Source: Hymenobacter mucosus (GTDB taxonomy: Bacteria > Bacteroidota > Bacteroidia > Cytophagales > Hymenobacteraceae). Taken from it: a DNA stretch of 64,000 nucleotides. This document shows positions 34,040 to 43,554 of the stretch, piece after piece. The position numbers and the translations under genes are program-made. Within the stretch, counting starts at the first letter, position 1. Each line of letters opens with the position of its first letter. The notes under the pieces are model-generated. The model was not told the DNA's origin, made no database searches, and saw only the letters and a program-made list of their open reading frames with translations. Where the stretch lies: contig NZ_FZNS01000006.1 in the NCBI RefSeq assembly GCF_900188255.1, forward strand, positions 62,001 through 126,000, written 5' to 3'.

Positions 34040-36688
34040 CTACTTCATGTCAATCTGCAACCCCACGTAGACTAACCGGCCTACCTGAGGGCCTCCGTAC
34101 ACTTGTATGTTGTTGGCGTTAAATAAATTAGAGGCGCCGGCCTGCACGGTGCTGCCGAACTTGGTGAGGGTATATCCGATGTAGGCGTCTACAGTGCTAT
34201 AGTCAGCAAGCTTCCCTACGGCGAAAGGCAGGCCATACTCGTGGCCTTGGGCCCACCGGTAGTTCAGGGCGTAGCTCAAGTGTCCTAGCGCTACCCCATT
34301 GAAGCCAACGTTGTACTTGTGTTTGGGTGTGTTGAAGTAGGTTTGAAACTCTGCGTCTTGCACATCGCTGCGGTCCAGTACGTTCAGGGAGTAATTGGCC
34401 GCCACATTTAGAATAGGAAGCACCGCATAGGTAACGCCCACGGCAGCACCCTGGGTGCGAACTTCCTGGTCGGCATTTGTCCATACTTGCAGCACGCGAC
34501 CCGCTGCGAGTGTTGCCGGCCGCGAGCCGTCTGCACTGCCAATAAAGCGCTGAGCACCGATGAAGTCGTTGTAGCGGCTCCGGTAGTAGTTTACATCTAC
34601 CGCCACGTTGGTGCCTAGTGCTGCTTTGTAGCCAATTTCGTACGTGCTCAAGCGTTCCAACTGGAGTGCCGCAACGTCAATTGCTTGGCCCGTTGTAGTA
34701 GAGTATCCCTGGAATCCGCTACCTACGTTACCCAATAGAAGTGCTTGGCCGAGGTCTAAGCGAATGTATTGATCGAGCTGAGTAGGAGAGCGGAAGGCAC
34801 GACCATAGCTAGCGCGAAAGTTGTGCTGGCGCTTGTCGCCAGCGGAGTACACAACAGATGCCCGGGGCGAAAAGGCCGCATCAAAGTTCTTGAAGCCGTC
34901 AACGCGACCCGCCAGCGCCAGCTTCAGCCGCTCATCGACAAGTTTCTTGGTGAATTGCGCGTAACCTCCTACCTCATGGTTTTGAATGCGGGAATTATCG
35001 TCGGAATAGAGGTTGCCATTGGAGCCAAGGCGAAACTTGCGGTAAGCGGCTCCCACAATGAGGTCGGCAGTTTCGCCTAACTTAAAGTTGTACTGGGCGT
35101 TGCCCTCGTTGAGCAGGGAGCTGGGGTTGAGGCGGGCCCCGCGGCCCGGGGTCGCATCCTTAATAATTTGGCTGCGCAGGTTGGCAAACGTGGGAGAAGT
35201 AGGGTCAAGTTGCAAGGGCATTGCCCCCGCTACTGCCGCTTCCTGGGCCTGGGCATCGGTTCGGCCAGCTAAGCGGTTGCCCGTGTAGGTTCTAACGTAC
35301 TCGTTGAAATAACGCTGAGCGTACGTTTGAACAATAGGGTTGCCCTGCGCATCAACTGCTCCCGGAATAGGAGAGTTTTGAATGAAGGCGCCAAGGAAAG
35401 TTAAGTCGTAGCTATCATTGCCAAAGTCCTGCACCGACTGGCCCCGTAGAAACCACCGGTCGCCTTTGATTTCGCCGTGGTATTGGTTGGTGCCAAAGTT
35501 TTTGAAACGGTAGCGGCTAGAGCTTTGGTAGCTGGCAGTTCCGCGGCTTACGCTAGCGCCTACGGTTATTTTTACGCTGTTGGTCAGCAGGTAGGAAAGC
35601 GAGGGTTGGACTTTTAATGACTTGGCCTTGTCGTCGTTTCCTACCAGCGTCTGCTCCGTGAAACCCGGCATAAACACGGTTTTGCCACGCACTTCAGGAA
35701 AAGGGTACGTAGCGGGAAAGGTATAGCCTCCCACGTCACCATACCGGTTTACGGCGTCGTAGCCCAGGGTGGAGCTGCTAGGGTTGTTGTTGCGTTGCAC
35801 CTGGGTGCTGGTTGCTTGGTAGTTGCTTGCCAGCCAATCGTTGGCGGTGAGGTAGGCGCCCGTGACCTTGAAAGCGAACTTGTCGCCCAGTTTTTTGGCG
35901 TAACGCAATTGCCCATCGAAAAAGCTTCTTTCCCCACCTCGTACCCGCACACTAAGGCCTTCGCTTACAAACGGGTCTTTGCTATTGAGTAGTAGCACCC
36001 CATTGAAAGCATTGGCCCCATACAATGCCGAAGCAGGACCGTGGATAATCTCGATGCTCTCAATATCCAGATCGGGCAGCCCTAACAGGTTACCCGAATT
36101 CACGTTCAGCGACGGTGATTGGGTATCAAAGTAATCTGTAAGCTGAATCAGGCGCTCCGACTTAGCTGAATTGAACCCGCGTGTGCTGAGGGAGTTCAGT
36201 AGCATACTTGCGCTGTTCACGTCAATGCCTTTCAGTTGGTTCAGGCCTACTTGCACGTCGGGCGGTGGCATGCGCAACACTTGCTGGGAAGTTACTTTCT
36301 CCACCGTTACAGGAGCCTGCAAAATGCCTTCTTCTACGCGCGAAGCCGAAGCAATTACCTCGTTGGTGAGAGTAGGGTTGAGCTTAAGCTGTACCAACAC
36401 TGCATTATCAGGACCCGAAAGCGTAACCTCGCGGCTCTGGTAGCCCACAAAGGAAACAGACAGCGTCACAGGGCCATTCTCAAAGCTAGTCTTGAGCGCA
36501 AACTGCCCTTCACGGTCTGAGCTGGTGCCGATAAACGTGCCTCGAACGAAGATAGTAGCTCCTGGCAGAGGCTTCCCGCCTTCCGTTTGCACAGTGCCGC
36601 TCACTTGGCTACTCTCCTGTGCCCAGGCCAGCAAGCAGGAAAATTGTAACAGAAAAGTGAGAAGAGGTAAGTAGTATAATTTTCTCAT
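34040..36688 (-). CDS. TonB-dependent outer membrane receptor
   Basis: An 882-aa receptor with a signal peptide (LLTFLLQFSCLLAWAQ). A CarboxypepD_reg-like domain comes first (VSGTVQTEGGKPLPGATIFV), then a plug domain (IIHGPASALYGANAFNGVLLL) and a ~650-residue 22-strand barrel ending LVYVGLQIDMK. The plug motif and the final barrel strands are complete, so it is likely functional. No SusD partner lies beside it, so it is not a standard SusCD pair. The substrate is unknown; siderophores, cobalamin or peptides are family options. It lies between kynU and the monooxygenase gene, but no functional link is shown. Confidence 0.93.
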   Translation of the reverse strand: MRKLYYLPLLTFLLQFSCLLAWAQESSQVSGTVQTEGGKPLPGATIFVRGTFIGTSSDREGQFALKTSFENGPVTLSVSFVGYQSREVTLSGPDNAVLVQLKLNPTLTNEVIASASRVEEGILQAPVTVEKVTSQQVLRMPPPDVQVGLNQLKGIDVNSASMLLNSLSTRGFNSAKSERLIQLTDYFDTQSPSLNVNSGNLLGLPDLDIESIEIIHGPASALYGANAFNGVLLLNSKDPFVSEGLSVRVRGGERSFFDGQLRYAKKLGDKFAFKVTGAYLTANDWLASNYQATSTQVQRNNNPSSSTLGYDAVNRYGDVGGYTFPATYPFPEVRGKTVFMPGFTEQTLVGNDDKAKSLKVQPSLSYLLTNSVKITVGASVSRGTASYQSSSRYRFKNFGTNQYHGEIKGDRWFLRGQSVQDFGNDSYDLTFLGAFIQNSPIPGAVDAQGNPIVQTYAQRYFNEYVRTYTGNRLAGRTDAQAQEAAVAGAMPLQLDPTSPTFANLRSQIIKDATPGRGARLNPSSLLNEGNAQYNFKLGETADLIVGAAYRKFRLGSNGNLYSDDNSRIQNHEVGGYAQFTKKLVDERLKLALAGRVDGFKNFDAAFSPRASVVYSAGDKRQHNFRASYGRAFRSPTQLDQYIRLDLGQALLLGNVGSGFQGYSTTTGQAIDVAALQLERLSTYEIGYKAALGTNVAVDVNYYRSRYNDFIGAQRFIGSADGSRPATLAAGRVLQVWTNADQEVRTQGAAVGVTYAVLPILNVAANYSLNVLDRSDVQDAEFQTYFNTPKHKYNVGFNGVALGHLSYALNYRWAQGHEYGLPFAVGKLADYSTVDAYIGYTLTKFGSTVQAGASNLFNANNIQVYGGPQVGRLVYVGLQIDMK

Positions 36689-36829
36689 ACTGGGAAAATT
36701 GCAAAAAATATGATTTCAATTAGGGAAGAGAGAATAGGAAGCAGCTAGGTTGCCTACCGGTGCTATGTGGAGTCTTGACTCTATTGAATGGCGCTATATA
36801 CGCCTAGTTTATTATTGTACTTTGTGCAT

Positions 36830-36857
36830 AAAAAAAGCGCCCAAGGTGAGGCGCGCT
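36830..36857 (-). terminator. Rho-independent terminator on the minus strand
   Basis: A short GGCGC/GCGCC stem followed, on the minus strand, by a run of seven T's lies 37 bp downstream of the 89-aa minus-strand ORF and supports it as a transcribed gene. Confidence 0.6.
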
Positions 36858-36893
36858 GAAGGATTTGAGGAAGACTTTTAGCCCCGTGTAGTC

Positions 36894-37163
36894 TTAGTAC
36901 CGAATGGTAGGGTCACCGTATAAGAGAGGGCATTCAACATCTCCTAGCAGGAAATCACCCAAACGGAAGCTTACAATGGCTGGGCGCTCGGCAAGAGGAG
37001 CTACGGTATTAGCCGCCTCTGCGAGTGCTTGTTGCGAGCGAGAGATAAGAAGATTGAATATATCCGGGGTTAAGAACACTTTGCCCGACCCAGTAGCAGC
37101 ACGTAACCGATTGCGAACATAGTTGCGATAACTCACTGAGGTATGACGATAGGAGGGTGGCAT
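36894..37163 (-). CDS. Small hypothetical protein
   Basis: An 89-aa basic N-terminal region (MPPSYRHTSVSYRNYVRNRL) is followed by helix-like DIFNLLISRSQQALAEAANTV and an end of AIVSFRLGDFLLGDVE. I do not recognise it. There is no signal peptide. A hairpin plus T-run terminator right after it on the same strand is the main support. It is divergent from the monooxygenase gene. Confidence 0.5.
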   Translation of the reverse strand: MPPSYRHTSVSYRNYVRNRLRAATGSGKVFLTPDIFNLLISRSQQALAEAANTVAPLAERPAIVSFRLGDFLLGDVECPLLYGDPTIRY

Positions 37164-37369
37164 AATACATGAGTCTTGCGAAGCGTTTCGATGAATAGTC
37201 CAAAGAAATAAGGTTCCAAACCGTCATTTTTTATTTTACGACTAACTACGGCTTCTACTGGGTTCAACTTTCTTATTTCCTCGATCAATCGAAGACAGAA
37301 GAATCGGTTACTTTCGCTCGGGCTCAAAAAGGTGCTACCTGCTGGCCCTTACTTACTCCACCAGTGTAT

Positions 37370-38749
37370 ATGTCTGATAGCGTCACGCCAACCTCGGCAG
37401 TTGTAAACGAAGCTCTTACGGTTATGGGAGGCGGCCTAGTTGGGTCGTTGCTGGCCCTATACCTAGCTCGGCACGGCCACACCGTAGATGTATTTGAGCG
37501 CCGAGAGGACCTGCGCAGGAGTGGGTTGGTGGAAGCGCGCTCCATCAACTTGGCCCTCTCAGACCGCGGGTGGCGAGCACTAGAAGGCGTGGGCATTGCT
37601 GATGCCGTTCGGCAAGTGGCTATTCCTATGCACCAACGCATTATGCATGATGCGCGGGGTCAACTCACCGCCCAGCCCTATGGCCAGCACAACCAGGCCA
37701 TCTACTCCGTATCGCGAGCTGGGCTGAACCGGACCCTGCTTGATTTGGTGGAACAAGAGCCCCGCGTGCGGCTGCATTTCAACCAGCAGTGTCGCCGGGT
37801 AGATCTGCGCACCCGCACCTTGGAGCTACTACACACTGAAACCGGGGTTACTCAAACCCGGACGTATGAGCACCTGTTCGGTACTGATGGCGCCTTCTCG
37901 GCAGTGCGCGGGGCCATGCAGAAAACAGAACGCTTCAACTTCTCGCAGCACTACCTCGACTATGGTTACAAAGAGCTAACGATTGAGGCAGGGCCAGCTG
38001 GCGAATGGCGGCTAGAGAAGCACGCACTCCACATCTGGCCGCGCGGGCAATACATGATGATTGCGTTGCCTAACCTTGACGGGTCTTTCAACTGCACCTT
38101 GTTCTTCCCCTACGAAGGTCCCGCCTCCTTCTCGAGTTTGCAAACGCCAGAGCAGGTGCGAGCTTTCTTTCAGGAAGTATTCGCTGACGCGCTACCGCTA
38201 ATGCCGAACTTGGAACAGGAGTTTTTTGAAAACCCAACCAGCTCCCTTGTTACAATTCGTTGCTACCCGTGGTCAATGGCCGACGAAGTTGTGCTACTCG
38301 GCGACGCCTCGCATGCCATCGTTCCCTTCTATGGGCAGGGTATGAACGCCGGGTTCGAGGACTGCACCATCTTGGATAGCTTGTTGCAAGAGTTCGGACC
38401 TGATTGGGGTGCCGTGTTCCGGGAGTTTCAGCAGCGCCGCAAACCCAATACCGATGCCATGGCCGACTTGGCAGTATACAACTTTGAGGAGATGCGCGAC
38501 CGAGTAGCCGACCCCCGGTTCCTGCTCCAAAAGAAGATTGAAAGCAAGATTTCCGCGCAGTACCCCGACCAGTGGCTGCCATTATACTCCCAGGTTACTT
38601 TTTCGCATCGTCCCTATGCCGAGGCATTAGCCAATGGGCAACGGCAAGAGCAAATCATGCAGCGCCTAATGCCTCTCATCCAAACAGAAGCTGACTACGA
38701 CCGGCCCGAGGTGCAGCAGCAGGTAGCCGCCGAAATGGCTAGCCGGTAG
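37370..38749 (+). CDS. kmo: Kynurenine 3-monooxygenase
   Basis: A 459-aa FAD-dependent aromatic hydroxylase that converts kynurenine to 3-hydroxykynurenine. The FAD motif MGGGLVGSLLALYLARHG and the second FAD motif VVLLGDASHAIVPFYGQGMN are typical of the family, as are EARSINLALSDRGWRALEGV and GFEDCTILDSLL. The C-terminal helices (PDQWLPLYSQVTFSHRPYAEA) match the KMO-specific tail. Start chosen at ATG 37370; a GTG two codons upstream is possible. It lies 5 kb from kynU, split from the HAO-ACMSD-KynU run by three unrelated genes. Confidence 0.96.
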   Translation: MSDSVTPTSAVVNEALTVMGGGLVGSLLALYLARHGHTVDVFERREDLRRSGLVEARSINLALSDRGWRALEGVGIADAVRQVAIPMHQRIMHDARGQLTAQPYGQHNQAIYSVSRAGLNRTLLDLVEQEPRVRLHFNQQCRRVDLRTRTLELLHTETGVTQTRTYEHLFGTDGAFSAVRGAMQKTERFNFSQHYLDYGYKELTIEAGPAGEWRLEKHALHIWPRGQYMMIALPNLDGSFNCTLFFPYEGPASFSSLQTPEQVRAFFQEVFADALPLMPNLEQEFFENPTSSLVTIRCYPWSMADEVVLLGDASHAIVPFYGQGMNAGFEDCTILDSLLQEFGPDWGAVFREFQQRRKPNTDAMADLAVYNFEEMRDRVADPRFLLQKKIESKISAQYPDQWLPLYSQVTFSHRPYAEALANGQRQEQIMQRLMPLIQTEADYDRPEVQQQVAAEMASR

Positions 38750-39124
38750 TTGGTTGAATGCTTGGTAGCAAGATCGTGTGATTCAGCCTATAACGAGGAT
38801 ATAAATTTGGCGGGAAGCTCCATCATGCCTTACCTGACTACCCCGTCACTTTGAGTTAGCCAGAGAATATACTCCACGTTCCTTGTAAGTAGATATGAGT
38901 TCTAAGAATGGGAAATACGCGCTGGTGCAGATGAGCTCGACTAGGATAAAAGGCAGACAAGCTGCAAGAAATCAGTAGGAGAGATGATCTGCCAGAATGT
39001 ATCTTCGCAGTCCATAAACACTTCGTTTCTAGCTGAACAACTGTTTTTGCCTGGCGAACGGGGCCATTGTATGGCCAAATTTTTGCCTACTCTCGCTGTG
39101 CTTTCCCGCCTTTAGCTTCTGCTT
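38750..39124. other. Intergenic region with no gene seen
   Basis: 375 bp between kmo and the LytTR regulator. I see no coding ORF, tRNA or terminator. A small palindrome (GGCCAT-TGT-ATGGCC, 39062-39076) lies 49 bp before the regulator start and could be an operator or promoter element. Confidence 0.5.
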
Positions 39125-39856
39125 ATGACTGCTCCTGTACTTACCTGTGCCATTATCGACGACGAAGAAATCAATCGGCTTACGCTGGAGCACTATATCT
39201 CGTTGACAGATTCATTAGCGTTAGTAACTTCCATGGACGATGCCCTGCAGGGTCTGAACTACTTCCGGGCTGGCAACAAGGTGGATGTACTGTTTCTGGA
39301 TGTGCAGATGCCCCAACTCAATGGGCTGGACCTGCTGCGTGTACTCCCCGACCCGCCCATCGTCATTCTCACCACGGCCCACGAAGACTTTGCCGTTGAT
39401 GCCTTTGACTTACGGGTGACGGATTACCTAGTAAAGCCGTTTGACTATGCCCGCTTCAGCCGGGCCGTGCAACGGGCTTTGCAAGCGCGCGTGGCTGCAC
39501 CAGCCGTCGTTCCTGCTCCGGCGCCTCCCACCGCTCCGCCCGACAACGACTTGTTTGTGAAGGTGAACAACAAGATGGTACGCATCAACTTCGATGAAGT
39601 TATTTACATCGAAGCCCTGTCGGATTACGTGGTTATCGTCACCGACAAGCAGAAATACATCGTTTATACTACCATGAAGGCGCTGGACGCACGCTTGCCG
39701 TTCGACCACTTTGTGCGGGTGCACCGTTCGTACATCCTGAACATGCGTCGTATTGAAGCCATTGAGGATGGCGCGGCAGTAGTGCCCGGCGGGCACCACG
39801 TGCCTATTGGCAAATCCTACCAGGAAGCATTTTTCCGTAAGCTGAACCGCATCTAA
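39125..39856 (+). CDS. LytTR-family response regulator
   Basis: A 243-aa two-component regulator. The receiver domain has the acidic pair IIDDEE (DD at 12-13), the phosphoacceptor Asp59 in LFLDVQMP and Lys104 in YLVKPFD. A Pro/Ala linker (residues ~112-138) joins it to a C-terminal LytTR DNA-binding domain (IYIEALSDYVVIVTD and FVRVHRSYILNMRRI). LytTR regulators bind paired direct repeats upstream of target genes. It converges tail to tail with a hybrid kinase, sharing the bases of both stop codons, though they need not be cognate partners. Confidence 0.94.
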   Translation: MTAPVLTCAIIDDEEINRLTLEHYISLTDSLALVTSMDDALQGLNYFRAGNKVDVLFLDVQMPQLNGLDLLRVLPDPPIVILTTAHEDFAVDAFDLRVTDYLVKPFDYARFSRAVQRALQARVAAPAVVPAPAPPTAPPDNDLFVKVNNKMVRINFDEVIYIEALSDYVVIVTDKQKYIVYTTMKALDARLPFDHFVRVHRSYILNMRRIEAIEDGAAVVPGGHHVPIGKSYQEAFFRKLNRI

Positions 39857-42800
39857 TTTCCAACCTTACTGCCGTCGTGCAGTGATAGGGGTAAGGCCTC
39901 GAGCACGGCCGTAAGTAAGGTGGTTAGCCGCTCTACCGCGGGTAACAATACCTGCGGATTAGGTGCTGGCTTACCTTCGGGGCGGGAAAGCGGCTCTAAG
40001 AGGGCTACATCGTGCGCCGCGTCAATGCCCAGTAGCTGTAGCGAAGGCCGGAGCTTGTGTACTATCTCACCCACGGCGGGCCAGTCAGCCGCGGCGCTGG
40101 TTTCCTGCAGGCGTAACAAGGCCGGTGGCGTGTGGGCCCTGAACGACGTCAGGATTTTCTCCATGAAAATGGTGCTGCCACGGGCTGTTTCGTGCAAGCG
40201 GGTAAGGTTGTAGAGCGGTGCCGCTAAGGGGGCCTCTGCTGGCGCAGCAGCACTGACGAACGGGGTAGGGGCTACGGCTACTGCCGGTTCTTCCTCTAAC
40301 CGGGCTACCGGCTCAGGACGCAGGTTGGCCTCAATTTTTCGAAACAAGTCATCTTCTTCAAACGGTTTCGACAGGTAGTCGAGGCCCGCGGCGCGGTAGG
40401 TTTCGTCGTCGGTGCGCATCACGTTAGCGGTAAGCGCAATAATGGGCGAGCAGGCACGGAGCGGATCGGGGTGCTGGCGCAAACGCCGTGAAACCTCTAG
40501 CCCGCTCATGCCTGGCATCTGAATATCCATCAGCACTACATCGTAGAGGCGGGCATCTAGCTGCGTTAGGGCTTCTAGGCCATCGGAAGCCACGTGGGTT
40601 TCTACGCCCCATCCTTCCAGTATTAACTGCACCAACTGCTGATTGACCGGATGATCTTCTACCAGCAGAATGCGCATGCCGCGCAGCCGCTCGTAGTTTA
40701 GCGAAGGTTGCGGGGTAGCCACTGGCAGCGTCTGATCGGCCTTGGGCAGGGTGAGAGAAAAGTAAAAGGTACTGCCTTTACCAAGCGTACTCTCCACCCA
40801 CATGCGGCCACCAAGCTGCTCCACGAGCCGGCGGCTGATGGTAAGACCCAGCCCCGTACCCCCAAAGCGCCGGGAAATATCGGCGTAGGCCTGGGAAAAG
40901 CTCTCGAAAATGGTGTCGAGCTTCTCCGGCGCAATGCCAATACCAGTATCGTGCACCTGAAATTCCAGTTCGAGCTCTGCGGGGGTATTGCGTAGGGGGC
41001 GCGCTACAAATTCTACATAACCTTCTTCCGTAAACTTGATAGCGTTGGAAAGCAGGTTGAGCAGAATCTGATTAATGCGGCCTGGGTCACCGATAACGAC
41101 AGGGCTGGGCAAATCGAGGTGGCGGATGCGGAACCCAATACCTTTTTCCTCGGCCCGGAATGCCAGGGTTTGCATAGCCTCCTGCACAGAATGGCCAATG
41201 TCGAAGGGCACTTGCTGTAAGTCCAGCTTGCCCGATTCTATTTTAGCTACATCCAGTACATCGTTGATGACATTGAGTAGGTGCCGGCCAGAGTTGCGCA
41301 GAATCCGCAAGTGGTTTTGCTGAAGCGGATCAAGCGACGTTTTGGCCAGCAGCCCCGCCATGCCGAGTACACCATTAATAGGCGTACGAATCTCATGACT
41401 CATGTTGGCCAAGAAATTCTCTTTGGCTTTGGCCGTGTTTTCGGCGGCATCTTTCGCGCGGCGCAGTTCCTGCTCGGCCTGAATACGCTCGGTAATCTCT
41501 TGTCCGTAGGCAATAACGTAGGGCGTCTCGCCCGGTTCCTCTACGCGGTAGTTGTTGTAAATGAGGTGGTGGGCCCGTCCGCTCGGGTCGCGCAGCGTCA
41601 TCAGCCCCGTAAGTTCCTGCTGCTGCCCAGCCTGCTCCAAGTAGGCAGCTAGTTGGCGATGCACATCGGGAGTGAGTATCTCGTACAGGGAGCGTCCTAC
41701 TAGCTGCTCAGAGGTAGCGCCTACCAACTGGGCCGCCGCCGGGTTTACGGATAGTAGCTTGCCCCCGAGGTCGTGCGTGCAGATGAGGGCCTGGGAATAG
41801 TGCATTAGGTCGCGGTACTGCTTGGCAGTGCGCTCCAGCGTTTGGCGGGCCTCCTTCATCTCGGTGATGTCGATGCTGACGCCGAGCACATTTAAACTAC
41901 CATCGGCGCGGCGAAGGGGGCGTTTCGTGGTCTGTAGCCACAGCTGGGTTTGGTCGCGCAAGGTGTAGGACGTTTGCCGTACCCATTCCTGCCCGGTACG
42001 CACTACAAACGCGTCAGACTCCTGAAATAGTTGAATTTCAGCTAGCTCAGCGCTACTGAGTTGGGTTTGGTCGGCGTCGCGGTGGGCGCTACGGGCTACC
42101 ACTTCGTCGAAAGCGCGGTTGCTGAAGATAACCCGACCCTGCCCGTTCGTCACCCAAATAAAGCTCGGTATAGAGTCTACTACCTGACGAACGAACTCTT
42201 GTTGTTCTTGCAGGCGGCTTTCGCTTTGCCGGAGGCCTTCCTCAGCTGCGTGCCGGGCCGTGATGTCGATACCATAGCCAATGACCATGCGCAGGGTATC
42301 ATCGGGCCCGAACACCGGTTGCATGTGGCGCAAGGCTAGGCGGGGTCCTTCTGGCGTTATAATGTTCTCCTCCCACGCTACTACGGTGCGCTGCTGCACC
42401 GCTTGCAGAAACAGCCGGCGGCGCTGCGCTGCCAATTCCTGGGGCCGCTGCCGATACTGCACGTACTCAAAATCGTCGCGACCAATAATCCAGCGGCGCA
42501 GCTCCGGGTCGCGGATGGCAGCGGGGTTCACAAACCGGTAGCGGTGTTCAGTGTCCAGCACCGCAATGTCGGCCGGAATTTGGTTTAGGATTGTCTCGTA
42601 AAACTCCCGCTGGTCCACCAACTGCTTTTCTGCTTCCTTCAGATTAGAAACGTCAGTGAAGTAGAGGTTTACGTATTGGTCTTCGGGAAAGGGTGTGAGA
42701 GCTAGTTGATGGCAGCGGCCCAGAAAGCTAATTTCCTGCTGGGCTGGCTCGCCTGATGCTAGCGCCTGCTGGCATATGTGACGCAGCTGGCTGGCAAACT

Positions 42801-43461
42801 CCGTATCGGCCCACGGCGTAGTGTACTCACGGCGCATCGCCTCGGCCGAAGGATTGGCGTAAAGCAAATGCCCATCGGCATGGAGGCGCATCACCGGATT
42901 GGGGTTCTGCCCCGGAATGCGCGACAAGGTATGCAAGTACTGCTCGGTGCGGCGAGACTGGGTGACGTCGTGGAAGGAGAGAAGGAAGCCGGTTTGAACG
43001 AGCTCATCGGCCCCACTCATCGGGATGAAGTCAAAATCCAAGAGCGTGCCATCGGCCAGCGCCAATTGTTCTCCTAGCACGCGCTGGTTGTTGTGGCGCA
43101 ACTCCTGCAGGCGGGCCGCAGTAGCAGCAGGCGCAACAGTGCTGTTGGCAAGCTGCTCTAACACGGGTGCTACTGGTTTGCCTACTTGTTTAGCGGCTGT
43201 TTCGGCTACCTCAAATAAGTCGCAGAACTCCTCATTCACCAGCGCTACCGTGCCATTCTGGTGTACTACTAATACTGCTACGCGCAACTTTTGCGTGAGG
43301 CCAGCAATGCTGCTAGTTGTGCGACGGACTACTTTCTGACTGGCTGCTAACAGTTTTTTGAGTTCCCGTACGTGTTGCTCAGCGGTTTGGCGCGCAAGTC
43401 GTTCCTGTGCTAACTGTTCGGCCAGGGCAGCGGCATCCAGTGAAGGGACTACGTTTTGCAT
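39853..43461 (-). CDS. Hybrid histidine kinase with five PAS domains, receiver and Hpt
   Basis: A 1202-aa soluble-looking phosphorelay sensor; no membrane helix is visible. An N-terminal coiled coil (residues 12-45) precedes five PAS-like domains at about 55-170, 185-275, 285-410, 420-540 and 545-665. The HisKA domain has His689 in NMSHEIRTPINGV, and the HATPase has NLLSNAIKF, HDTGIGIAPEKLD and GGTGLGLTISRRL. A receiver follows with Asp979 in VVLMDIQMPG, then an Hpt domain near the C-terminus with His1135 in EIVHKLRPSLQLLG. All phosphorelay modules are thus on one chain. It shares its stop with the LytTR regulator on the other strand. Confidence 0.95.
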   Translation of the reverse strand: MQNVVPSLDAAALAEQLAQERLARQTAEQHVRELKKLLAASQKVVRRTTSSIAGLTQKLRVAVLVVHQNGTVALVNEEFCDLFEVAETAAKQVGKPVAPVLEQLANSTVAPAATAARLQELRHNNQRVLGEQLALADGTLLDFDFIPMSGADELVQTGFLLSFHDVTQSRRTEQYLHTLSRIPGQNPNPVMRLHADGHLLYANPSAEAMRREYTTPWADTEFASQLRHICQQALASGEPAQQEISFLGRCHQLALTPFPEDQYVNLYFTDVSNLKEAEKQLVDQREFYETILNQIPADIAVLDTEHRYRFVNPAAIRDPELRRWIIGRDDFEYVQYRQRPQELAAQRRRLFLQAVQQRTVVAWEENIITPEGPRLALRHMQPVFGPDDTLRMVIGYGIDITARHAAEEGLRQSESRLQEQQEFVRQVVDSIPSFIWVTNGQGRVIFSNRAFDEVVARSAHRDADQTQLSSAELAEIQLFQESDAFVVRTGQEWVRQTSYTLRDQTQLWLQTTKRPLRRADGSLNVLGVSIDITEMKEARQTLERTAKQYRDLMHYSQALICTHDLGGKLLSVNPAAAQLVGATSEQLVGRSLYEILTPDVHRQLAAYLEQAGQQQELTGLMTLRDPSGRAHHLIYNNYRVEEPGETPYVIAYGQEITERIQAEQELRRAKDAAENTAKAKENFLANMSHEIRTPINGVLGMAGLLAKTSLDPLQQNHLRILRNSGRHLLNVINDVLDVAKIESGKLDLQQVPFDIGHSVQEAMQTLAFRAEEKGIGFRIRHLDLPSPVVIGDPGRINQILLNLLSNAIKFTEEGYVEFVARPLRNTPAELELEFQVHDTGIGIAPEKLDTIFESFSQAYADISRRFGGTGLGLTISRRLVEQLGGRMWVESTLGKGSTFYFSLTLPKADQTLPVATPQPSLNYERLRGMRILLVEDHPVNQQLVQLILEGWGVETHVASDGLEALTQLDARLYDVVLMDIQMPGMSGLEVSRRLRQHPDPLRACSPIIALTANVMRTDDETYRAAGLDYLSKPFEEDDLFRKIEANLRPEPVARLEEEPAVAVAPTPFVSAAAPAEAPLAAPLYNLTRLHETARGSTIFMEKILTSFRAHTPPALLRLQETSAAADWPAVGEIVHKLRPSLQLLGIDAAHDVALLEPLSRPEGKPAPNPQVLLPAVERLTTLLTAVLEALPLSLHDGSKVGN

Positions 43462-43554
43462 ACTGCGAGGTAGGAGCTACCGGAAAAAGTAAATAGGCTT
43501 GGTAAGATACATCTGTTCGTAGGAAGCTCCCACAAAATAGGGTAGTTATTGCCG

